A stretch of DNA of 64,000 bases. It comes from Archangium lipolyticum. Its GTDB lineage: Bacteria > Myxococcota > Myxococcia > Myxococcales > Myxococcaceae. Position numbers and translations under genes: made by a program. Shown here one piece after another: positions 1 to 6,926 of the stretch. The notes below the pieces were generated by a model. The model had not been told where the DNA came from and did no database searches. It saw only the letters and a list, made by a program, of their open reading frames with translations. Each line of letters opens with the position of its first letter. Position 1 is the first letter of the stretch. Location: NCBI RefSeq assembly GCF_024623785.1, contig NZ_JANKBZ010000001.1, positions 1 to 64,000 on the forward strand. Direction: 5' to 3'.

Positions 1-1
1 G

Positions 2-112
2 CGCGACTCCTTCTACGCGGAAGCCGTCCGTCGTCTACGGCAACTGAGACGGCCTGGCACGCTCCGGGCTCTTCTCCGTCCCAAGCGTCGGCCGCCCCCT
101 GAACGGACTTAG
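2..112 (+). CDS. Possible 3' end of an unidentified CDS, cut by the window edge
   Basis: An open frame enters from the left edge and ends with TAG at 110-112, giving about 36 residues that are very rich in arginine and leucine (begins RDSFYAEAVRRL). The first dozen codons favour G or C in the third position, but this bias weakens toward the stop. No domain can be recognised. It could equally be non-coding sequence that happens to be open, so the call is weak. Confidence 0.25.
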   Translation, partial: RDSFYAEAVRRLRQLRRPGTLRALLRPKRRPPPERT

Positions 113-518
113 TTCGGCTGGCTTAGCCACGGCAGGTGCGGAGCTGGCCCCGGCGCGAGGGCCACATAAGGCCGCTTGGTGTTGAGGCTTAAGCCGCCAG
201 GGCCAAGAGCGCTAGGCCCCTCCGCGCACCTGCTGGGAGGGCGGCCAGGGCCAGCGTGTACCCCAAGCGGCTGCGCGGCTTCTCCACCGCCTGGCGCACT
301 GCTCGGGCGGCCACCCTCAGCGACCCTCCTCGGCCCCTCCGCTCCACTCCGCCACCTATCACCAGGCCTTCAATCCTTCCTATGCGTCCTGTTCTCCAGG
401 TCGTCGTGAGCTGCGCGTGCTCGCACAAGGCGCCCATCGAGATGAGAAAGGCAACGCCGCGAGGCTCCCTCGTGCGCGGGTTCCTCGCGGCGTTGGTGGT
501 GGTACTGCGCGGTGCGGC
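113..518. other. About 400 bases with no supportable gene
   Basis: Several overlapping short frames exist here on both strands, but none has a ribosome-binding site or a recognisable domain. Their predicted proteins are low-complexity Pro/Arg/Ala products typical of GC-rich shadows. The stretch lies downstream of the LGFP gene, which ends at 519, and probably contains its terminator, but I see no convincing hairpin. It may be decayed sequence. Confidence 0.4.
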
Positions 519-1082
519 CTACTTCATCCGGACCGTGAGGGTACCGGTGCTGGTGTTGAGGGTGATGTAGCCCCGCTCGAACTCCGACTCCCGACCGCCG
601 GTCACGGCGTACTCATCACGCACCGGGTAGCCCAGGCTGCTTCGCTCGTAGCCAAGGGCGCCAAAGACGGCCGCCACGCCCAGGCCGTTCTTCCAGTAGA
701 TGCTGCCAAACTCGAAGTGGTTGAAGGAGCCGAGGCCATTGGGCAGCGCCACCTCGTCCGTGACGGGGAAGCCCACCAGACTTCTCTCATAGCCTTTCTG
801 CGCCCACTTCGCGTGGATGAAGCCGTGCACCTCGTGCGCGTGCGTGTTGAGGTGCCAGTAGATGCTGCCGCGCTCGAAGCGGTTGTAGCGGCCCACCGTG
901 TCCGCCGTCGCGAACTCGCCCGACTGGCACAACCCAAGTGAATCGTACTTCTCGGTGTACTTGTCGGAAATCGCCCCGAGGATGACGCAGCACCCGCCCG
1001 CGAGCCAGTTGACGCTGTAGTAGACCCGGCAGGCGTTGTCCAGTCCTGCACTCATCAAAAATTGGGGAGAGCAATGAGGCAT
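519..1082 (-). CDS. LGFP-repeat protein
   Basis: This 187-residue protein carries at least three LGFP-type repeats, short units with W/F-rich RGSIYW-like and LGxPVxDE-like signatures. Visible copies include FERGSIYWHLN, GFPVTDE, FEFGSIYW, LGYPVRDE and FERGYITL. LGFP repeats are known from envelope-anchored mycolyltransferases and from secreted hydrolases, where they are thought to bind cell-wall components. No enzymatic domain is attached here and no classic signal peptide is evident, although the N-terminus contains a Cys-rich hydrophobic patch (WLAGGCCVIL). A strong GGGAGG sits 5 nt before the ATG at 1082, which fixes the start. It is divergent from the pore-forming toxin gene, so both may share a regulatory region. 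The family call is firm; the role is not. Confidence 0.8.
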   Translation of the reverse strand: MPHCSPQFLMSAGLDNACRVYYSVNWLAGGCCVILGAISDKYTEKYDSLGLCQSGEFATADTVGRYNRFERGSIYWHLNTHAHEVHGFIHAKWAQKGYERSLVGFPVTDEVALPNGLGSFNHFEFGSIYWKNGLGVAAVFGALGYERSSLGYPVRDEYAVTGGRESEFERGYITLNTSTGTLTVRMK

Positions 1083-1212
1083 CTCACCCTCCCTGTGTGA
1101 GGCGCGTCACATCGCTAAAGCGGCTCTGGTGGCAACTTAGCTCCCATCCAAACACCAGAGGGTGATCCTCGGTGAACGGATACGACAAAATGTCTCGCAA
1201 GAGGAGCAATCC
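1083..1212. promoter_or_regulatory. Divergent intergenic region between the LGFP gene and the toxin gene
   Basis: This 130-bp gap separates two divergent genes and must hold both promoters. The toxin's ribosome-binding site GAGGAG is at 1201-1206, 6 nt before its ATG. The LGFP gene's GGGAGG lies just inside 1088-1093 on the minus strand. No sigma-70-like -35/-10 pair stands out by eye. Confidence 0.4.
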
Positions 1213-2367
1213 ATGCTGAACAAGAGCATTTTCAAGCTTGCATCCGCAGCACCCAGCGCCTCTGCCAAACGGAATCACATTTCCATGACGGGACACGGTC
1301 TCCAAGCCAAGCCGTCGTCGAATCTGTCCGCATCCCTCCAGGGAGGGGACACTTGGCAAACGAACGTCTACGGTGGCCAAGGCGGAGTCAGCTTCACTTG
1401 GGCATTCGGAGAGTCCATCACCAAGCTCGTGACCTATTCTATCGTCACCGCGACTTCTTCCTCCACCGCGCAGCTGGTTCTCTCAGGAATGCAAGTCACC
1501 TTCGATGACGGCACGTCTATTGCGATAGGGAACACCGATTCGAGTCAGGCGCCAACAACCCAAACCATCGATCTCACATCGGACTCGATTGAGAACATGT
1601 ACATCTTGGTGGTGACGGACCCCATCTTCGCTGGAGACCCGAAAAAGCAAGGTGTCGGCGCCCTCTACTTCGAGACCCTTCAGGGGCAGACCTTCTCTTC
1701 AGCCGGGTCCACTTACACGCCCGCTGCGTATAGCGCAAACTGGCAGCTGGTTTCTGTGAACACCAACCCTTGCTCGAACTTCTATCCCGTGGGTCTGATG
1801 GGTGCCGCAGCGAACGCGGTCGACTCCCTGTCATTCTATTTTCAGAACGACTCGCTGGTATCCCGCACCGTCGAGGAGTTCGACTATTCAGGGCTGACGC
1901 CCAGCACTCCCACGCCCATCAATGTCGCATCCGCGACTGCGACTAATGGAACTGGCGAAGCGCAGGAAATGAGCATCAACTTCAGCGAGTCGGTGACGTC
2001 CACATATTCATGGACTGCCACCGCAGGCATTCGGATTGGGGCCGAACTCACGATCAAATCCGGAATCCCTTTTATTGCCGAGGGTGAGGCCAAGATCAGC
2101 ACGGAACTCTCATTCGATTATACCTGGGGTGAGGACCTCGAGGTGAGCCGGTCTTTCGGGTATGAGGCTGCCGTGACCGTGCCCCCCAGCTCGGCGGTAC
2201 AGGCCCTTGCCACCGCGAGCAGTTACACCCTGTCAGGAAGCTATACGGCCAATCTCTACGAGAACTGGGCTCATGCAGGCTCGGTCAAAATCCCGGTGCA
2301 GGGAACCATCCAGGGGGTCAGCGCGTATGATGTTGACGTGGCTTACAATCCCGTCTCCGGCGCTTAA
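1213..2367 (+). CDS. Lectin-aerolysin type pore-forming protein (natterin-like)
   Basis: The 384-residue product appears to have two parts. Residues about 53-211 look like a jacalin-type beta-prism lectin: a GGQGGVSF start, FDDG in the middle, and a closing DSLSFYF strand. Residues about 236-384 look like an aerolysin/ETX-MTX2 pore-forming module. It has long Ser/Thr-rich amphipathic strands and the typical GIPFIAEGEAKIS and FDYTWG segments. This lectin-plus-aerolysin layout is that of natterin-like proteins, which bind glycans and oligomerise into beta-barrel pores. I chose ATG 1213 because GAGGAG precedes it by 6 nt; an in-frame ATG at 1162 lacks such a site. No signal peptide is visible, so release would need lysis or a dedicated route. 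Its composition is noticeably less GC-biased than its neighbours, which fits lateral acquisition. A role in predation or defence against eukaryotes is inference. Confidence 0.75.
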   Translation: MLNKSIFKLASAAPSASAKRNHISMTGHGLQAKPSSNLSASLQGGDTWQTNVYGGQGGVSFTWAFGESITKLVTYSIVTATSSSTAQLVLSGMQVTFDDGTSIAIGNTDSSQAPTTQTIDLTSDSIENMYILVVTDPIFAGDPKKQGVGALYFETLQGQTFSSAGSTYTPAAYSANWQLVSVNTNPCSNFYPVGLMGAAANAVDSLSFYFQNDSLVSRTVEEFDYSGLTPSTPTPINVASATATNGTGEAQEMSINFSESVTSTYSWTATAGIRIGAELTIKSGIPFIAEGEAKISTELSFDYTWGEDLEVSRSFGYEAAVTVPPSSAVQALATASSYTLSGSYTANLYENWAHAGSVKIPVQGTIQGVSAYDVDVAYNPVSGA

Positions 2368-2761
2368 AAAAGCCACTGACGGGTTTGGCTCATCCTGAGC
2401 ACGCTCCGAGGGAACCCAGCGACCGGATGATGCGGGGCGTCATGTCTGAGCGACTAAGTATAGGCGAAATAGGAGCCCTCTTGCAGGGAGGAGAAGGAGG
2501 GGGCAGGGGCCAGCAAGGCCATGGGCTGCGCCGGTGTAGGGGTCAGAGCACCCCCTGGGGCACACGGCAGCCCTGGCCAGTCTTGCTTGAGGAGAGCGGG
2601 AAGGAATTGTTGGTGGTGGGTGCGCTAGCACCAAACGCGCAGAGGGCCCTTTCTTGGTGCATATGGCGGTTCGGCTGCCCCCGAGGGGAGATGGCCTCGC
2701 CTCCCTCTGGACGGGCGGAATTTTTCGGGTCACCCGTTTCGGCCCTTTTGCGCGTTTGGTG
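2368..2761. other. Intergenic region with an inverted-repeat element, no supportable gene
   Basis: Between the toxin stop and the end of the haemolysin III gene lie about 390 bases. A plus-strand frame (2385-2765) is open, but its product is compositionally random and has no ribosome-binding site. The right-hand part is occupied by the inverted-repeat element described separately. Confidence 0.5.
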
Positions 2762-2766
2762 CTAGC
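2624..2766. repeat. 143-bp element bounded by 18-bp perfect inverted repeats (possible MITE)
   Basis: GCTAGCACCAAACGCGCA at 2624-2641 is repeated as its exact reverse complement at 2749-2766. Similarity continues a few bases inward (GGGCC on both arms). The outermost six bases, GCTAGC, are themselves palindromic. The right arm runs through the stop codon of the haemolysin III gene (TAG on the minus strand, 2762-2764). No clear target-site duplication is visible. It could be a miniature inverted-repeat transposable element, or a large hairpin acting as a bidirectional terminator between the convergent genes. Confidence 0.55.
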
Positions 2767-3433
2767 TCCACAGCACGTCGAGGATGACGGCGTAGTGCAC
2801 GGAGGCCGCGGCGATGACCATGAGGTGGAACAGCTCGTGGTAGCCGAAGACCGTGGGGCGGGGATCCGGCCATCTGCGCGCGTAGACCACGGCGCCCATG
2901 GCATAGAGGACGGCCCCGAAGACGAGCCACCCGACACGCGCCGGGCCGATGATGCCTGGCAGCCGCAGCATCACCGGGAGAGACACCGTCCCCAGTACGA
3001 CATAGAGCACGGAGCGGAGTCCCCTCGGCCCGGAGCGGCCCAGCAGCGCGAGCCCGGCGCCCGTGAGCGCCGCGGCCCACATCACCCAGAGCAGCCGTGG
3101 ACCCCACCCTCCCGCCTCGTCCAGTGCGGCAATGGGCGTGAAGGAGCCCGCGATGAGGGCATAGATGGCCGCATGGTCGAACCGCTGGATGCGGCGGTAG
3201 GTGGCGGGGCTCCAGTTGGGACAGTGGTACGTCGCGCTGATGCCGAACATCAGCACGAGGCTGACGCCGAACACCATGCCGGCCAGGTACCGCATGCCCT
3301 CCGCCGGAGCCAGGGCCAGGAAGAAACACCCGGCGAGCGCCGCCACGAACGCGAACGCATGCGACACGCCACGCAGCCTGGGCTTCACTTCATCTTCGAC
3401 CCGGAGAGTCTCGACGCGCTCTTGGGAGGCCAT
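2762..3433 (-). CDS. Haemolysin III / PAQR family membrane protein
   Basis: The product is about 223 residues with seven predicted membrane helices, the usual size for the HlyIII/YqfA branch of the PAQR superfamily. Conserved features are visible: an SATYH segment after the second helix, the central HAAIYALIAGSFTP stretch, and the C-terminal HELFH plus ASVHY. These correspond to the Ser/Asp/His residues that form the PAQR metal site. Members are implicated in membrane-fluidity control and sometimes in haemolysis; a hydrolytic ceramidase-like chemistry is suspected for PAQRs. I chose ATG 3433 (GGGAGG 12 nt upstream) because earlier ATGs at 3463 and 3592 add a non-conserved N-terminus. The stop codon lies inside an inverted-repeat arm. 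Confidence 0.85.
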   Translation of the reverse strand: MASQERVETLRVEDEVKPRLRGVSHAFAFVAALAGCFFLALAPAEGMRYLAGMVFGVSLVLMFGISATYHCPNWSPATYRRIQRFDHAAIYALIAGSFTPIAALDEAGGWGPRLLWVMWAAALTGAGLALLGRSGPRGLRSVLYVVLGTVSLPVMLRLPGIIGPARVGWLVFGAVLYAMGAVVYARRWPDPRPTVFGYHELFHLMVIAAASVHYAVILDVLWS

Positions 3434-3545
3434 ACCCTGCTCGTACCTCCCGCAGGTCACCATCGTGTCAGCGGGTGGCGTCTCCTGTCCGGGCGCGGAC
3501 TTCTGGCGCCCGGTCCTGCCCGCGCCGTGCACACTGGTGGACGGG

Positions 3546-3962
3546 TCAGGCCACGATGAACGTGCCTTCTCCCGACAGCCGCACCTCCGCATACCTCTCG
3601 AGCTGTTGGGTGGAGGGGGCGATGAACCCCGGGCCGCGGCTGGTGATGCCCAGGGTGTTGATGTGCACGCTCTGGTCCGAGCCCGTCAGGAGGGCGGGAG
3701 GAATCAGCACGCTGAACTGGATGGATTCGGCATCCGCCGCATTCGACTGGAGGACGATCGTCACCAGCTTGCCGATGCCCACATCCACCTGACGAATCTC
3801 GTCACCGCGCGCGTTCACCTGACGCCGACGATCGCGATACTGCATGATCGGCTCACCGGTGAAGCTGGTCTCCGAGAAGCTCACGCGAATATCCTTCCCC
3901 TTCAGCTCGAAGTGGTTGGGAGAAATGGCCGCGCGCTGCTGGTTGGATTGCACCTGTTCCAT
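3546..3962 (-). CDS. Small protein of unknown function
   Basis: I do not recognise this 138-residue protein. It has no membrane segment, signal peptide or known catalytic motif. The middle part (FELKGKDIRVSFSET, then VDVGIGKLVTIVL) has the alternating pattern of a beta-rich fold, and the C-terminus ends in short strands (AEVRLSGEGTFIVA). The start at ATG 3962 is preceded on the minus strand by a GAGG-containing stretch; an ATG at 4007 is possible but adds an Arg-rich tail. Third-position G/C bias supports coding. It reads toward the haemolysin III gene with a gap of about 110 bases, so co-transcription is possible. Confidence 0.65.
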   Translation of the reverse strand: MEQVQSNQQRAAISPNHFELKGKDIRVSFSETSFTGEPIMQYRDRRRQVNARGDEIRQVDVGIGKLVTIVLQSNAADAESIQFSVLIPPALLTGSDQSVHINTLGITSRGPGFIAPSTQQLERYAEVRLSGEGTFIVA

Positions 3963-4199
3963 GGCTCTGCCTCGCATGTCTGGACGGCGCCCCGCGAGGA
4001 GCGCCACGCGTCTGCTCAGTCAGAGCCGCTCGTTCGAAACTGTGACATGCCACCCAGGGAGGGTCGCATCGCACGCCTGCCCGCTTGAAGGGGACCCTCC
4101 ACTCGGGAATGACTCCTGTGACGGTTGCGTGAACCGCTGATCACTCCCTACCCGGTGGGATTTTCCGGCCACCGGCTCGTGAATTAAGATGGAGGCATG

Positions 4200-4787
4200 A
4201 TGAGTCTCGGCTCCGAGGAGGAGCTGTTCCAGCGACTGACCTCCCTGGACCCCACGCACACCGTGCGCGGGTTCTTCTTCAACTCCGTGTTGGAGGTGGT
4301 GCGGCTGCTGGGAGACGAGTCCGCCGTGAAGCACTGCCTGGCCGCCGCTGGAGAGCATCGGTACCTGGACTTCTTCACCTACCCCACGAAGTCCTATGTC
4401 CGGATGCTCTACACCGCGGCGAAGCTCCTGAGCGGCAGGTATGGAAGCTTCGAGGGAGCCCTGCGGGTGATGGGCGCCCGGACGGTGATGAAGTTCATCG
4501 ACTCCGCTGCGGGCAGGGCCCTACAGGTGGTGGTGGAGGGCAATCCGAAGCGGTTGCTCGAGAACCTCCCGGCGGCACACAGGATGGGGGTCCGGGGTGG
4601 GCAGTGCACGCTGAGGTGGACGGGCTCCACTTGCGGTATCCTGCGCATCGAGCGCATCTCCACTCCCGTCCCCTTCATCGAGGGCGCGCTGCGTACGCTC
4701 TTCGAGGCCACGAGAGCACGGAACCTGATGGTGTCCTCGCGGCAGACGGACCCTCTCGACGCCGAGTTCGAGGTGTCCTGGGAATGA
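4200..4787 (+). CDS. DUF2378 (TIGR02265) family protein
   Basis: This 195-residue protein matches the myxobacterial TIGR02265/DUF2378 family, a paralogous family of about 200 residues. The LFQRLTSLDPTHTVRGFFFN start, the FFTYPTKSYVRML core, and a C-terminal region with the GALRTLFE helix fit that family. Members occur in many copies in Myxococcales genomes and have no known biochemical function. Two ATGs occur in tandem (4197, 4200); GGAGG at 4191-4195 is better spaced for the second. It is 69 bp upstream of the CHAT protease gene on the same strand, so it may be the first gene of that operon. The family is one of the best taxonomic markers in the window. Confidence 0.85.
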   Translation: MSLGSEEELFQRLTSLDPTHTVRGFFFNSVLEVVRLLGDESAVKHCLAAAGEHRYLDFFTYPTKSYVRMLYTAAKLLSGRYGSFEGALRVMGARTVMKFIDSAAGRALQVVVEGNPKRLLENLPAAHRMGVRGGQCTLRWTGSTCGILRIERISTPVPFIEGALRTLFEATRARNLMVSSRQTDPLDAEFEVSWE

Positions 4788-4856
4788 CCCTGGGGGACGC
4801 AAGCCCCGGGGGGCGCGTTCGAGGGGTCCGGGCCGGGATGATATCCTCACTGCCGC

Positions 4857-6926
4857 ATGCCAAGAGTCGAGAGGAATCCGTGGCTGGAGATCACCATCTC
4901 GCGCGTCGGTTCCGAGACGCGGATCTCGGCACGTAGCAGCCGCGAGGAGAATCCTCCGGCGCATACCCTCGACCCGTCCTTCTCCCCGGAGCTCCTGCGG
5001 GGATTCGCCACGAACCTGAAGCGGGCGGTCGAGGAAGCAGGGCCCCTCGGGCCGGGGCTCATCCAACAGGCCCACGCGTTCCACGAGGCGATCTTCCGGG
5101 GGGCTCTCCAGCAAACGCTGTCGCGGTTGCACGAATCGGCGGACGACAGGAAGGTGCTGTTGCGCCTCGTGCTCCAGGACAGCGAGCTCAAGGCCTTTCC
5201 CTGGGAAGCGCTCTGCGAGCCCAGGACGAACCGCCATTTCCTGGGCAACTCGCCGACGCTGTTCCCCGTCCGGGGAATCCATTCCGGTGAGCCCTGGCAG
5301 GCCCGCGACGTCGGCAGGGGCGTGCACCTGATGGTGGTGGCGCCCTCGGATCTGACCGTGCACGAGCCCCTGCGGCTCAAGCTCCAGGAGTCCATCGAGG
5401 CCGGGGAGCTCACGTGGCTGGAGCCCATCGCCGGAGTCAGCGCGAGCGAGGACTACCTCTTCGAGCGCCTGAGGGACGAGCGGGAGCTGCACATCCTCCA
5501 CTTCATCGGTCACGGACGCGTCCAGGAGTCGACGCCCCAGCTTCGGCTCGTGGACCACGATGGCCAGGAGCACTGGCTCGACGTGGAGCTGCTGGCGCAG
5601 GAGATCAAGCAGCTCGACCGGAAGGATCTCCGGTTGATCGTCCTCGAGGCCTGCCGGGGCGCCGAGCCGGGGCCCCTGGCCAGCGCGGCGGAGCTGCTGG
5701 TGCAGCACGGCATCGAGGCCGTCATCGCCTACCTGTGGCCGGTGGATGCCAACGTGGCCCGGCTGTGCTCGGCCGCGTTCTACAAGGCGCTCACCAGCGC
5801 GGCGAAGCAGCAGGGCGACGTGGCCCAGAGCCTCAACGTCGCCAGGCGGATGGTGCTGAGCAAGTCTCCGAGCGGCGCCGCCGCGTTCTCTCCCGTGCTG
5901 TACCTGCGCGGCAGCAACCCCGTCCTCTTCAACTTCAAGCGCCGCAAGCTCTCCCCTGCTCCGGCCTCCACTGCCCCTGCGGAACGCTCGTTCATGCCCC
6001 CGGCCCTCCAGGGGGTGCTGGGGGAACGCTTCTCGCTGGTGCTGGGAGATCGCTGGCGGAACGAGCGCCCCTTCCTGGAGCAGTTCCGCGAGCGTCTACA
6101 GCAACGGCTCCGGCGGGATGCCCAGGAGAACCCGCCTCCCGGGCTGCCGATGAGCGCCCTGACCCAGCGCTACGCGTTGCGCTTCAACAAGAGCGCCCTG
6201 GAGCTCGAGTTCCGGGACATCTTCGAGAACATCGCCCGCCACTCCCCGCTCGTCGAGGCACTGGCGCGGTGGCTCGTCCCTGGCTTCCATCTCACCCTGC
6301 TGCGGCTCCCGGTGCTGGAGCTCGCGCTCGCGCGGCGGCAGCCAGGACGGACGATCTGCACCCTCCAACCCTCGGGGCCGGGCGGGACGCGGATCCGGGT
6401 GATGTGGCGCACCGCCCACCAGGGTGACGCGTGGAAGAGCCTGCACCTGCCGGCGCCGGGCCTGCCTCCGGAGGACGGGCAGCTCCAGGAGCTGTACCAG
6501 GCCATGAATCCACGCCAGTCCATCGTGGTGTTCCGCCCCTACTGCGGCTACCCGCTCAGCCATCCCCTGGAGCTCGAGGAGCCCTTCCTCACCGAGGACG
6601 ACTACCTGCTGGGAGCCCGCAGGCTGGAGGACTGGCTGCCGCCGGATCTCGCCACGCCGCTGCTGGCCGCGCTGCGCAATCAACCAGCCCTGCTGCTGGG
6701 CCTGTCCATGTTGACCTGGCACCACCGGATGCTGCTGCACCGGCTCTTCGACGGGAAGAAGCTGCCGGCCCGGAGCCTCGTGCTCCTGGAGCCCGGCGAG
6801 AAGGAACAGGTGTTGTGGGAGCGGGGAGATGGTCTGCCCAGCAAGCAGGGCGTGCGAGCCCTGGAGTTGGGAGACGCGGAGCTCATCACCCAGCTCGAGG
6901 CCCATGCGCCCCAAGAGGTCCCATGA
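4857..6926 (+). CDS. CHAT-domain protease with a SIR2-like C-terminal region
   Basis: The 689-residue product begins with a CHAT peptidase, a caspase-clan (CD) cysteine protease. The catalytic dyad is visible as His219 in HFIGHGR and Cys266 in LEACRGAEPG, and the ALPWE-like strand appears as LKAFPWEAL near residue 115. From about residue 385 to the end the sequence follows the SIR2/STALD pattern. It has an opening RFSLVLGD, then FRPYCGYP, a TEDDYLLGAR helix, and LLLGLSMLTWHHRML near the C-terminus. The NAD-binding residues of active sirtuins are not obvious, so this part may be structural. The gene overlaps the next one by ATGA (6923-6926), so protease and STAND ATPase are co-translated. The likely role is an effector activated by the STAND sensor. 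The CHAT call is firm; the SIR2-like call is moderate. Confidence 0.8.
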   Translation: MPRVERNPWLEITISRVGSETRISARSSREENPPAHTLDPSFSPELLRGFATNLKRAVEEAGPLGPGLIQQAHAFHEAIFRGALQQTLSRLHESADDRKVLLRLVLQDSELKAFPWEALCEPRTNRHFLGNSPTLFPVRGIHSGEPWQARDVGRGVHLMVVAPSDLTVHEPLRLKLQESIEAGELTWLEPIAGVSASEDYLFERLRDERELHILHFIGHGRVQESTPQLRLVDHDGQEHWLDVELLAQEIKQLDRKDLRLIVLEACRGAEPGPLASAAELLVQHGIEAVIAYLWPVDANVARLCSAAFYKALTSAAKQQGDVAQSLNVARRMVLSKSPSGAAAFSPVLYLRGSNPVLFNFKRRKLSPAPASTAPAERSFMPPALQGVLGERFSLVLGDRWRNERPFLEQFRERLQQRLRRDAQENPPPGLPMSALTQRYALRFNKSALELEFRDIFENIARHSPLVEALARWLVPGFHLTLLRLPVLELALARRQPGRTICTLQPSGPGGTRIRVMWRTAHQGDAWKSLHLPAPGLPPEDGQLQELYQAMNPRQSIVVFRPYCGYPLSHPLELEEPFLTEDDYLLGARRLEDWLPPDLATPLLAALRNQPALLLGLSMLTWHHRMLLHRLFDGKKLPARSLVLLEPGEKEQVLWERGDGLPSKQGVRALELGDAELITQLEAHAPQEVP

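Noticed and set aside
176..570. Overlapping short open frames on both strands
   Set aside because: No ribosome-binding site, no domain, and low-complexity products; they look like GC-rich shadow frames.
2385..2765. 126-codon plus-strand frame
   Set aside because: Crosses the inverted-repeat element, has no ribosome-binding site and no protein-like composition.
6431..6922. Long N-terminal extension of the STAND protein
   Set aside because: It is the shifted frame of the CHAT gene (Pro/Arg/Ala-rich); the coupled ATG at 6923 begins the conserved STAND sequence.
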